DNA of 64,000 nucleotides from Antitrichia curtipendula. Its lineage: Eukaryota; Streptophyta; Bryopsida; Hypnales; Leucodontaceae. The notes beneath the pieces are model-generated. The model did no database searches. It had not been told where the DNA came from and worked only from the letters and a program-made list of their open reading frames with translations. Positions 28,500 through 41,100 of the stretch are shown in pieces. Each line of letters opens with the position of its first letter. Position 1 is the stretch's first letter. The position numbers were made by a program, and so were the translations under genes. The stretch is from NCBI GenBank assembly GCA_951230915.1, contig OX579637.1:25792001-25856000 (forward strand). Direction: 5' to 3'.

Positions 28500-30091
28500 T
28501 AGATGTGGAGGCCACGAAACTACAGGTTCAGTTTAATTCCGATTCTTTTATTATTCACGTGAAGGTGGATTCAATGCTACGCACAAAATAAATATTCTCA
28601 AGCATATATATACTTGAGGGTGTTTACAACTTTTACAACTTTCTACAAGTCACTTTCAAAGTGGAATTCTATGGCATTAGATGTGGAGGCCACGAAACTA
28701 CAGGTTCAGTTTAATTCCGATTCTTTTATTATTCACGTGAGGGTGGATTCAATGCTACGCACAAAATAAATATTTTTGTGCATTCTAATACTTGAGGGTG
28801 GTTACAACTTTTACAACTTTCTACAAGTCACTTTCAAAGTGGAATTCGATGGCATTAGATGTGGAGGCCACGAAACTACAGGTTCAGTTTAATTCCGATT
28901 CTTTTATTATTCACGTGAGGGTGGATTCAATGCTACGCACAACTTAAATATTTTTCTGCATTCTAATACTTGAGGGTGTTTACAACTTTTACAACTTTCT
29001 ACAAGTCACTTTCAAAGTGGAATTCGATGACATTAGATGTGGAGGCCACGAAACTACAGGTTCAGTTTAATTCCGATTCTTTTATTATTCACGTGAGGGT
29101 GGATTCAATGCTACGCACAAAATAAATATTTTTGTGCATTCTAATACTTGAGGGTGTTTACAACTTTTACAACTTTCTTCAAGTCACTTTCAAAGTGGAA
29201 TTCGATGACATTAGATGTGGAGGCCACGAAACTACAGGTTCAATTTAATTCCGATTCTTTTATTATTCACGTGAGGGTGGATTCAATGCTACGCACAAAA
29301 TAAATATTTTTGTGCATTCTAATACTTGAGGGTGTTTACAACTTTTACAACTTTCTTCAAGTCACTTTCAAAGTGGAATTCTATGACATTAGACGTGGAG
29401 GCCACGAAACTATAGGTTCAGTTTAATTCCGATTCTTTTATTATTCACGTGAGGGTGGATTCAATGCTACGCACAACTTAAATATTTTTGTGCATTCTAA
29501 TACTTGAGGGTGTTTACAACTTTTACAACTTTCTACAAGTCACTTTCAAAGTGGAATTCTCTGACATTAGATGTGGAGGCCACGAAACTACAGGTTCAGT
29601 TTAATTCCGATCCTTTTATTATTCACGTGAGGGTGGATTCAATGCTACGCACAACTTAAATATTTTTCTGCATTCTAATACTTGAGGGTGTTTACAACTT
29701 TTACAACTTTCTACAAGTCACTTTCAAAGTGGAATTCTATGGCATTAGATGTGGAGGCCACGAAACTACAGGGTCAGTTAAATTCTTATTCTTTTATTAT
29801 TCACGTGAGGGTGGATTCAATGCTACGCACAACTTAAATATTTTTGTGCATTCTAATACTTGAGGGTGTTTACAACTTTTACAACTTTCTTCAAGTCACT
29901 TTCAAAGTGGAATTCGATGGCATTAGATGTGGAGGCCACGAAACTACAGGTTCAGTTTAATTCCGATTCTTTTATTATTCACGTGAAGGTGGATTCAATG
30001 CTACGCACAAAATAAATATTCTCAAGCATATATATACTTGAGGGTGTTTACAACTTTTACAACTTTCTACAAGTCACTTTCAAAGTGGAAT
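28500..30091. repeat. 18-monomer-offset duplication, copy A
   Basis: This matches about 31704-33295 at an offset of 3204 bases (18 x 178). I noted about five substitutions, for example CGAATC at 32431, CTTTGTAC near 32915, and TTTCTG against TTTGTG near 29668. After about 30.1 kb the correspondence continues at 19 monomers (CAGGGTCAGTTAAA at 30303 against 33685), so exactly one extra monomer was gained or lost between the two stretches. Confidence 0.7.
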
Positions 30092-33000
30092 TCGATGACA
30101 TTAGATGTGGAGGCCACGAAACTACAGGTTCAGTTTAATTCCGATTCTTTTATTATTCACGTGAAGGTGGATTCAATGCTACGCACAAATTAAATATTCT
30201 CAAGCATATATATACTTGAGGGTGTTTACAACTTTTACAACTTTCTACAAGTCACTTTCAAAGTGGAATTCGATGACATTAGATGTGGAGGCCACGAAAC
30301 TACAGGGTCAGTTAAATTCTTATTCTTTTATTATTCACGTGAGGGTGGATTCAATGCTACGCACAAAATAAATATTTTTGTGCATTCTAATACTTGAGGG
30401 TGTTTACAACTTTTACAACTTTCTTCAAGTCACTTTCAAAGTGGAATTCTATGACATTAGATGTGGAGGCCACGAAACTACAGGTTCAGTTTAATTCCGA
30501 TTCTTTTATTATTCACGTGAGGGTGGATTCAATGCTACGCACAACTTAAATATTTTTGTGCATTCTAATACTTGAGGGTGTTTACAACTTTTACAACTTT
30601 CTACAAGTCACTTTCAAAGTGGAATTCTATGGCATTAGATCTGGAGCCCACGAAACTATAGGTTCAGTTTAATTCCGATCCTTTTATTATTCACGTGAGG
30701 TTGGATTCAATGCTACGCACAAAATAAATATTTTTGTGCATTCTAATACTTGAGGGTGTTTACAACTTTTACAACTTTCTACAAGTCACTTTCAAAGTGG
30801 AATTCTATGGCATTAGATCTGGAGCCCACGAAACTATAGGTTCAGTTTAATTCCGATCCTTTTATTATTCACGTGAAGGTGGATTCAATGCTACGCACAA
30901 CTTAAATATTTTTGTGCATTCTAATACTTGAGGGTGTTTACAACTTTTACAACTTTCTTCAAGTCACTTTCAAAGTGGAATTCGATGACATTAGATGTGG
31001 AGGCCACGAAACTACAGGTTCAGTTTAATTCCGATTCTTTTATTATTCACGTGAAGGTGGATTCAATGCTACGCACAAAATAAATATTCTCAAGCATATA
31101 TATACTTGAGGGTGTTTACAACTTTTACAACTTTCTACAAGTCACTTTCAAAGTGGAATTCTATGGCATTAGATGTGGAGGCCACGAAACTACAGGTTCA
31201 GTTTAATTCCGATTCTTTTATTATTCACGTGAAGGTGGATTCAATGCTACGCACAACTTAAATATTTTTGTGCATTCTAATACTTGAGGGTGGTTACAAC
31301 TTTTACAACTTTCTACAAGTCACTTTCAAAGTGGAATTCGATGGCATTAGATGTGGAGGCCACGAAACTACAGGTTCAGTTTAATTCCGATTCTTTTATT
31401 ATTCACGTGAAGGTGGATTCAATGCTACGCACAACTTAAATATTTTTCTGCATTCTAATACTTGAGGGTGTTTACAACTTTTACAACTTTCTACAAGTCA
31501 CTTTCAAAGTGGAATTCGATGGCATTAGATGTGGAGGCCACGAAACTACAGGTTCAGTTTAATTCCGATTCTTTTATTATTCACGTGAGGGTGGATTCAA
31601 TGCTACGCACAAAATAAATATTTTTGTGCATTCTAATACTTGAGGGTGTTTACAACTTTTACAACTTTCTTCAAGTCACTTTCAAAGTGGAATTCGATGA
31701 CATTAGATGTGGAGGCCACGAAACTACAGGTTCAGTTTAATTCCGATTCTTTTATTATTCACGTGAAGGTGGATTCAATGCTACGCACAAAATAAATATT
31801 CTCAAGCATATATATACTTGAGGGTGTTTACAACTTTTACAACTTTCTACAAGTCACTTTCAAAGTGGAATTCTATGGCATTAGATGTGGAGGCCACGAA
31901 ACTACAGGTTCAGTTTAATTCCGATTCTTTTATTATTCACGTGAGGGTGGATTCAATGCTACGCACAAAATAAATATTTTTGTGCATTCTAATACTTGAG
32001 GGTGGTTACAACTTTTACAACTTTCTACAAGTCACTTTCAAAGTGGAATTCGATGGCATTAGATGTGGAGGCCACGAAACTACAGGTTCAGTTTAATTCC
32101 GATTCTTTTATTATTCACGTGAGGGTGGATTCAATGCTACGCACAACTTAAATATTTTTCTGCATTCTAATACTTGAGGGTGTTTACAACTTTTACAACT
32201 TTCTACAAGTCACTTTCAAAGTGGAATTCGATGACATTAGATGTGGAGGCCACGAAACTACAGGTTCAGTTTAATTCCGATTCTTTTATTATTCACGTGA
32301 GGGTGGATTCAATGCTACGCACAAAATAAATATTTTTGTGCATTCTAATACTTGAGGGTGTTTACAACTTTTACAACTTTCTTCAAGTCACTTTCAAAGT
32401 GGAATTCGATGACATTAGATGTGGAGGCCACGAATCTACAGGTTCAATTTAATTCCGATTCTTTTATTATTCACGTGAGGGTGGATTCAATGCTACGCAC
32501 AAAATAAATATTTTTGTGCATTCTAATACTTGAGGGTGTTTACAACTTTTACAACTTTCTTCAAGTCACTTTCAAAGTGGAATTCTATGACATTAGACGT
32601 GGAGGCCACGAAACTATAGGTTCAGTTTAATTCCGATTCTTTTATTATTCACGTGAAGGTGGATTCAATGCTACGCACAACTTAAATATTTTTGTGCATT
32701 CTAATACTTGAGGGTGTTTACAACTTTTACAACTTTCTACAAGTCACTTTCAAAGTGGAATTCTCTGACATTAGATGTGGAGGCCACGAAACTACAGGTT
32801 CAGTTTAATTCCGATCCTTTTATTATTCACGTGAGGGTGGATTCAATGCTACGCACAACTTAAATATTTTTGTGCATTCTAATACTTGAGGGTGTTTACA
32901 ACTTTTACAACTTTGTACAAGTCACTTTCAAAGTGGAATTCTATGGCATTAGATGTGGAGGCCACGAAACTACAGGGTCAGTTAAATTCTTATTCTTTTA

Positions 33001-33120
33001 TTATTCACGTGAGGGTGGATTCAATGCTACGCACAACTTAAATATTTTTGTGCATTCTAATACTTGAGGGTGTTTACAACTTTTACAACTTTCTTCAAGT
33101 CACTTTCAAAGTGGAATTCG

Positions 33121-34825
33121 ATGGCATTAGATGTGGAGGCCACGAAACTACAGGTTCAGTTTAATTCCGATTCTTTTATTATTCACGTGAAGGTGGATTC
33201 AATGCTACGCACAAAATAAATATTCTCAAGCATATATATACTTGAGGGTGTTTACAACTTTTACAACTTTCTACAAGTCACTTTCAAAGTGGAATTCTAT
33301 GGCATTAGATGTGGAGGCCACGAAACTACAGGTTCAGTTTAATTCTGATTCTTTTGTTATTCACGTGAGGGTGGATTCAATGCTACGCACAACTTAAATA
33401 TTTTTGTGCATTCTAATACTTGAGGGTGTTTACAACTTTTACAACTTTCTACAAGTCACTTTCAAAGTGGAATTCGATGACATTAGATGTGGAGGCCACG
33501 AAACTACAAGTTCAGTTTAATTCCGATTCTTTTATTATTCACGTGAAGGTGGATTCAATGCTACGCACAAAATAAATATTCTCAAGCATATATATACTTG
33601 AGGGTGTTTACAACTTTTACAACTTTCTACAAGTCACTTTCAAAGTGGAATTCGATGACATTAGATGTGGAGGCCACGAAACTACAGGGTCAGTTAAATT
33701 CTTATTCTTTTATTATTCACGTGAGGGTGGATTCAATGCTACGCACAAAATAAATATTTTTGTGCATTCTAATACTTGAGGGTGTTTACAACTTTTACAA
33801 CTTTCTTCAAGTCACTTTCAAAGTGGAATTCTATGACATTAGATGTGGAGGCCACGAAACTACAGGTTCAGTTTAATTCCGATTCTTTTATTATTCACGT
33901 GAGGGTGGATTCAATGCTACGCACAACTTAAATATTTTTGTGCATTCTAATACTTGAGGGTGTTTACAACTTTTACAACTTTCTACAAGTCACTTTCAAA
34001 GTGGAATTCTATGGCATTAGATCTGGAGCCCACGAAACTATAGGTTCAGTTTAATTCCGATCCTTTTATTATTCACGTGAGGGTGGATTCAATGCTACGC
34101 ACAAAATAAATATTTTTGTGCATTCTAATACTTGAGGGTGTTTACAACTTTTACAACTTTCTACAAGTCACTTTCAAAGTGGAATTCTATGGCATTAGAT
34201 CTGGAGCCCACGAAACTATAGGTTCAGTTTAATTCCGATCCTTTTATTATTCACGTGAAGGTGGATTCAATGCTACGCACAACTTAAATATTTTTGTGCA
34301 TTCTAATACTTGAGGGTGTTTACAACTTTTACAACTTTCTTCAAGTCACTTTCAAAGTGGAATTCGATGACATTAGATGTGGAGGCCACGAAACTACAGG
34401 TTCAGTTTAATTCCGATTCTTTTATTATTCACGTGAAGGTGGATTCAATGCTACGCACAAAATAAATATTCTCAAGCATATATATACTTGAGGGTGTTTA
34501 CAACTTTTACAACTTTCTACAAGTCACTTTCAAAGTGGAATTCTATGGCATTAGATGTGGAGGCCACGAAACTACAGGTTCAGTTTAATTCCGATTCTTT
34601 TATTATTCACGTGAAGGTGGATTCAATGCTACGCACAAAATAAATATTCTCATGCATATATATACTTGAGGGTGTTTACAACTTTTACAACTTTCTACAA
34701 GTCACTTTCAAAGTGGAATTCGATGGCATTAGATGTGGAGGCCACGAAACTACAGGTTCAGTTTAATTCCGATTCTTTTATTATTCACGTGAGGGTGGAT
34801 TCAATGCTACGCACAAAATAAATAT
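33121..34825. repeat. 12-monomer tandem duplication, copy A
   Basis: This matches 35257-36961 at an offset of 2136 bases (12 x 178) with about three differences noticed (CGATGAC/CCATGAC near 33475, CACGTG/CAGGTG at 36566, and GAATTC/GAATAC near 36853, which removes an EcoRI site). The rare CATGCATATATA version of the state-2 cassette is shared (near 34650 and 36786). Confidence 0.75.
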
Positions 34826-35256
34826 TCTCAAGCATATATATACTTGAGGGTGTTTACAACTTTTACAACTTTCTACAAGTCACTTTCAAAGTGGAATTCG
34901 ATGACATTAGATGTGGAGGCCACGAAACTACAGGGTCAGTTAAATTCTTATTCTTTTATTATTCACGTGAGGGTGGATTCAATGCTACGCACAAAATAAA
35001 TATTTTTGTGCATTCTAATACTTGAGGGTGTTTACAACTTTTACAACTTTCTTCAAGTCACTTTCAAAGTGGAATTCTATGACATTAGATGTGGAGGCCA
35101 CGAAACTACAGGTTCAGTTTAATTCCGATTCTTTTATTATTCACGTGAGGGTGGATTCAATGCTACGCACAACTTAAATATTTTTGTGCATTCTAATACT
35201 TGAGGGTGTTTACAACTTTTACAACTTTCTACAAGTCACTTTCAAAGTGGAATTCT

Positions 35257-36961
35257 ATGGCATTAGATGTGGAGGCCACGAAACTACAGGTTCAGTTTAA
35301 TTCCGATTCTTTTATTATTCACGTGAAGGTGGATTCAATGCTACGCACAAAATAAATATTCTCAAGCATATATATACTTGAGGGTGTTTACAACTTTTAC
35401 AACTTTCTACAAGTCACTTTCAAAGTGGAATTCTATGGCATTAGATGTGGAGGCCACGAAACTACAGGTTCAGTTTAATTCTGATTCTTTTGTTATTCAC
35501 GTGAGGGTGGATTCAATGCTACGCACAACTTAAATATTTTTGTGCATTCTAATACTTGAGGGTGTTTACAACTTTTACAACTTTCTACAAGTCACTTTCA
35601 AAGTGGAATTCCATGACATTAGATGTGGAGGCCACGAAACTACAAGTTCAGTTTAATTCCGATTCTTTTATTATTCACGTGAAGGTGGATTCAATGCTAC
35701 GCACAAAATAAATATTCTCAAGCATATATATACTTGAGGGTGTTTACAACTTTTACAACTTTCTACAAGTCACTTTCAAAGTGGAATTCGATGACATTAG
35801 ATGTGGAGGCCACGAAACTACAGGGTCAGTTAAATTCTTATTCTTTTATTATTCACGTGAGGGTGGATTCAATGCTACGCACAAAATAAATATTTTTGTG
35901 CATTCTAATACTTGAGGGTGTTTACAACTTTTACAACTTTCTTCAAGTCACTTTCAAAGTGGAATTCTATGACATTAGATGTGGAGGCCACGAAACTACA
36001 GGTTCAGTTTAATTCCGATTCTTTTATTATTCACGTGAGGGTGGATTCAATGCTACGCACAACTTAAATATTTTTGTGCATTCTAATACTTGAGGGTGTT
36101 TACAACTTTTACAACTTTCTACAAGTCACTTTCAAAGTGGAATTCTATGGCATTAGATCTGGAGCCCACGAAACTATAGGTTCAGTTTAATTCCGATCCT
36201 TTTATTATTCACGTGAGGGTGGATTCAATGCTACGCACAAAATAAATATTTTTGTGCATTCTAATACTTGAGGGTGTTTACAACTTTTACAACTTTCTAC
36301 AAGTCACTTTCAAAGTGGAATTCTATGGCATTAGATCTGGAGCCCACGAAACTATAGGTTCAGTTTAATTCCGATCCTTTTATTATTCACGTGAAGGTGG
36401 ATTCAATGCTACGCACAACTTAAATATTTTTGTGCATTCTAATACTTGAGGGTGTTTACAACTTTTACAACTTTCTTCAAGTCACTTTCAAAGTGGAATT
36501 CGATGACATTAGATGTGGAGGCCACGAAACTACAGGTTCAGTTTAATTCCGATTCTTTTATTATTCAGGTGAAGGTGGATTCAATGCTACGCACAAAATA
36601 AATATTCTCAAGCATATATATACTTGAGGGTGTTTACAACTTTTACAACTTTCTACAAGTCACTTTCAAAGTGGAATTCTATGGCATTAGATGTGGAGGC
36701 CACGAAACTACAGGTTCAGTTTAATTCCGATTCTTTTATTATTCACGTGAAGGTGGATTCAATGCTACGCACAAAATAAATATTCTCATGCATATATATA
36801 CTTGAGGGTGTTTACAACTTTTACAACTTTCTACAAGTCACTTTCAAAGTGGAATACGATGGCATTAGATGTGGAGGCCACGAAACTACAGGTTCAGTTT
36901 AATTCCGATTCTTTTATTATTCACGTGAGGGTGGATTCAATGCTACGCACAAAATAAATAT
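35257..36961. repeat. 12-monomer tandem duplication, copy B
   Basis: This is the partner of 33121-34825. It holds the last AGATCTGGAGCCC pair of the window (36159 and 36337). Confidence 0.75.
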
Positions 36962-38108
36962 TTTTGTGCATTCTAATACTTGAGGGTGGTTACAACTTTT
37001 ACAACTTTCTACAAGTCACTTTCAAAGTGGAATTCGATGGCATTAGATGTGGAGGCCACGAAACTACAGGTTCAGTTTAATTCCGATTCTTTTATTATTC
37101 ACGTGAGGGTGGATTCAATGCTACGCACAACTTAAATATTTTTCTGCATTCTAATACTTGAGGGTGTTTACAACTTTTACAACTTTCTACAAGTCACTTT
37201 CAAAGTGGAATTCGATGGCATTAGATGTGGAGGCCACGAAACTACAGGTTCAGTTTAATTCCGATTCTTTTATTATTCACGTGAGGGTGGATTCAATGCT
37301 ACGCACAAAATAAATATTTTTGTGCATTCTAATACTTGAGGGTGTTTACAACTTTTACAACTTTCTTCAAGTCACTTTCAAAGTGGAATTCGATGACATT
37401 AGATGTGGAGGCCACGAAACTACAGGTTCAGTTTAATTCCGATTCTTTTATTATTCACGTGAAGGTGGATTCAATGCTACGCACAACTTAAATATTTTTG
37501 TGCATTCTAATACTTGAGGGTGTTTACAACTTTTACAACTTTCTACAAGTCACTTTCAAAGTGGAATTCTATGGCATTAGATGTGGAGGCCACGAAACTA
37601 CAGGTTCAGTTTAATTCCGATTCTTTTATTATTCACGTGAAGGTGGATTCAATGCTACGCACAAAATAAATATTCTCATGCATATATATACTTGAGGGTG
37701 TTTACAACTTTTATAACTTTCTACAAGTCACTTTCAAAGTGGAATTCGATGGCATTAGATGTGGAGGCCACGAAACTACAGGTTCAGTTTAATTCCGATT
37801 CTTTTATTATTCACGTGAGGGTGGATTCAATGCTACGCACAAAATAAATATTTTTGTGCATTCTAATACTTGAGGGTGGTTACAACTTTTACAACTTTCT
37901 ACAAGTCACTTTCAAAGTGGAATTCGATGGCATTAGATGTGGAGGCCACGAAACTACAGGTTCAGTTTAATTCCGATTCTTTTATTATTCACGTGAGGGT
38001 GGATTCAATGCTACGCACAACTTAAATATTTTTCTGCATTCTAATACTTGAGGGTGTTTACAACTTTTACAACTTTCTACAAGTCACTTTCAAAGTGGAA
38101 TTCGATGG

Positions 38109-41100
38109 CATTAGATGTGGAGGCCACGAAACTACAGGTTCAGTTTAATTCCGATTCTTTTATTATTCACGTGAGGGTGGATTCAATGCTACGCACAAAA
38201 TAAATATTTTTGTGCATTCTAATACTTGAGGGTGTTTACAACTTTTACAACTTTCTTCAAGTCACTTTCAAAGTGGAATTCGATGACATTAGATGTGGAG
38301 GCCACGAAACTACAGGTTTAGTTTAATTCCGATTCTTTTATTATTCACGTGAGGGTGGATTCAATGCTACGCACAAAATAAATATTTTTCTGCATTCTAA
38401 TACTTGAGGGTGTTTTTAACTTTTACAACTTTCTTCAAGTCACTTTCAAAGTGGAATTCTATGACATTAGACGTGGAGGCCACGAAACTACAGGTTCAGT
38501 TTAATTCCGATTCTTTTATTATTCACGTGAGGGTGGATTCAATGCTACGCACAACTTAAATATTTTTCTGCATTCTAATACTTGAGGGTGTTTACAACTT
38601 TTACAACTTTCTACAAGTCACTTTCAAAGTCGAATTCTCTGACATTAGATGTGGAGGCCACGAAACTACAGGTTCAGTTTAATTCCGATTCTTTTATTAT
38701 TCACGTGAAGGTGGATTCAATGCTACGCACAACTTAAATATTTTTGTGCATTCTAATACTTGAGGGTGTTTACAACTTTTACAACTTTCTACAAGTCACT
38801 TTCAAAGTGGAATTCTATGGCATTAGATGTGGAGGCCACGAAACTACAGGGTCAGTTAAATTCTTATTCTTTTATTATTCACGTGAGGGTGGATTCAATG
38901 CTACGCACAACTTAAATATATTTGTGCATTCTAATACTTGAGGGTGTTTACAACTTTTACAACTTTCTACAAGTCACTTTCAAAGTGGAATTCTATGACC
39001 GTAGATGTGGAGGCCATGAAACTACAGGTTCAGTTTAATTCCGATTCTTTTATTATTCATGTGAGGGTGGATTCAGTGCTACGCACAACTTAAATATTTT
39101 TGTGCATTCTAATACTTGAGGGTATTTACAACTTTTACAACTTTCTTCAAGTCACTTTCAAAGTGGAATTCTATGACATTAGATGTGGAGGGCACGAAAC
39201 TACAGGTTCAGTTTAATTCCGATTCTTTTATTATTCACGTGAAGGTGGATTCAATGCTACGCACAAAATAAATATTCTCAAGCATATATATACTTGAGGG
39301 TGTTTACAACTTTTACAACTTTCTACAAGTCACTTTCAAAGTGGAATTCGATGGCATTAGATGTGGAGGCCACGAAACTACAGGTTCAGTTTAATTCCGA
39401 TTCTTTTATTATTCACGTGAGGGTGGATTCAATGCTACGCACAAAATAAATATTTTTGTGCATTCTAATACTTGAGGGTGGTTACAACTTTTACAACTTT
39501 CTACAAGTCACTTTCAAAGTGGAATTCGATGGCATTAGATGTGGAGGCCACGAAACTACAGGTTCAGTTTAATTCCGATTCTTTTATTATTCACGTGAGG
39601 GTGGATTCAATGCTACGCACAACTTAAATATTTTTCTGCATTCTAATACTTGAGGGTGTTTACAACTTTTACAACTTTCTACAAGTCACTTTCAAAGTGG
39701 AATTCTATGACATTAGACGTGGAGGCCACGAAACTACAGGTTCAGTTTAATTCTGATTCTTTTATTATTCACGTGAGGATGGATTCAATGCTACGCACAA
39801 CTTAAATATTTTTGTGCATTCTAACACTTGAGGGTGTTTACAACTTTTACAAATTTCTACAAGTCACTTTCAAAGTGGAATTCCATGACATTAGACGTGG
39901 AGGCCACGAAACTACAGGTTCAGTTTAATTCCGATCCTTTTATTATTCACGTGAAGGTGGATTCAATGCTACGCACAACTTAAATATTTTTCTGCATTCT
40001 AATACATGAGGGTGTTTACAACTTTTACAACTTTCTACAAGTCACTTTCAAAGTGGAATTCGATGACATTAGATGTGGAGGCTACGAAACTACAGGTTCA
40101 GTTTAATTCCGATTCTTTTATTATTCACGTGAGGGTGGATTCAATGCTACGCACAAAATAAATAATTTTGTGCATTCTAATACTTGAGGGTGTTTACAAC
40201 TTTTACAACTTTCTTCAAGTCACTTTCAATGTGGAATTCGATGACATTAGATGTGGAGGCCACGAAACTACAGGTTCAGTTTAATTCCGATTCTTTTATT
40301 ATTCACGTGAGGGTGGATTCAATGCTACGCACAACTTAAATATTTTTGTGCATTCTAATACTTGAGGGTGTTTACAACTTTTACAACTTTCTACAAGTCA
40401 CTTTCAATGTGGAATTCTCTGACATTAGATGTGGAGGCCACGAAACTACAGGTTCAGTTTAATTCCGATCCTTTTATTATTCACGTGAAGGTGGATTCAA
40501 TGCTACGCACAACTTAAATATTTTTCTGCATTCTAATACATGACGGTGTTTACAACTTTTACAACTTTCTTCAAGTCACTTTCAAAGTGGAATTCTCTGA
40601 CATTAGATGTGGAGGCCACGAAACTACAGGTTCAGTTTAATTCCGATTCTTTTATTATTCACGTGAGGGTGGATTCAATGCTACGCACAAAATAAATATT
40701 TTTCTGCATTCTAATACTTGAGGGTGTTTACAACTTTTACAACTTTCTACAAGTCACTTTCAAAGTGGAATTCTATGACCTTAGACGTGGAGGCCACGAA
40801 ACTACAGGTTCAGTTTAATTCCGATTCTTTTATTATTCACGTGAAGGTGGATTCAATGCTACGCACAACTTAAATATTTTTGTGCATTCTAATACTTCAG
40901 GGTGTTTACAACTTTTACAACTTTCTACAAGTCACTTTCAAAGTGGAATTCTCTGACATTAGGTGTGGAGGCCACGAAACTACAGGTTCAGTTTAATTCC
41001 GATTCTTTTATTATTCACGTGAGGGTGGATTCAATGCTACGCACAACTTAAATATTTTTGTGCATTCTAATACTTGAGGGTGTTTACAACTTTTACAACT

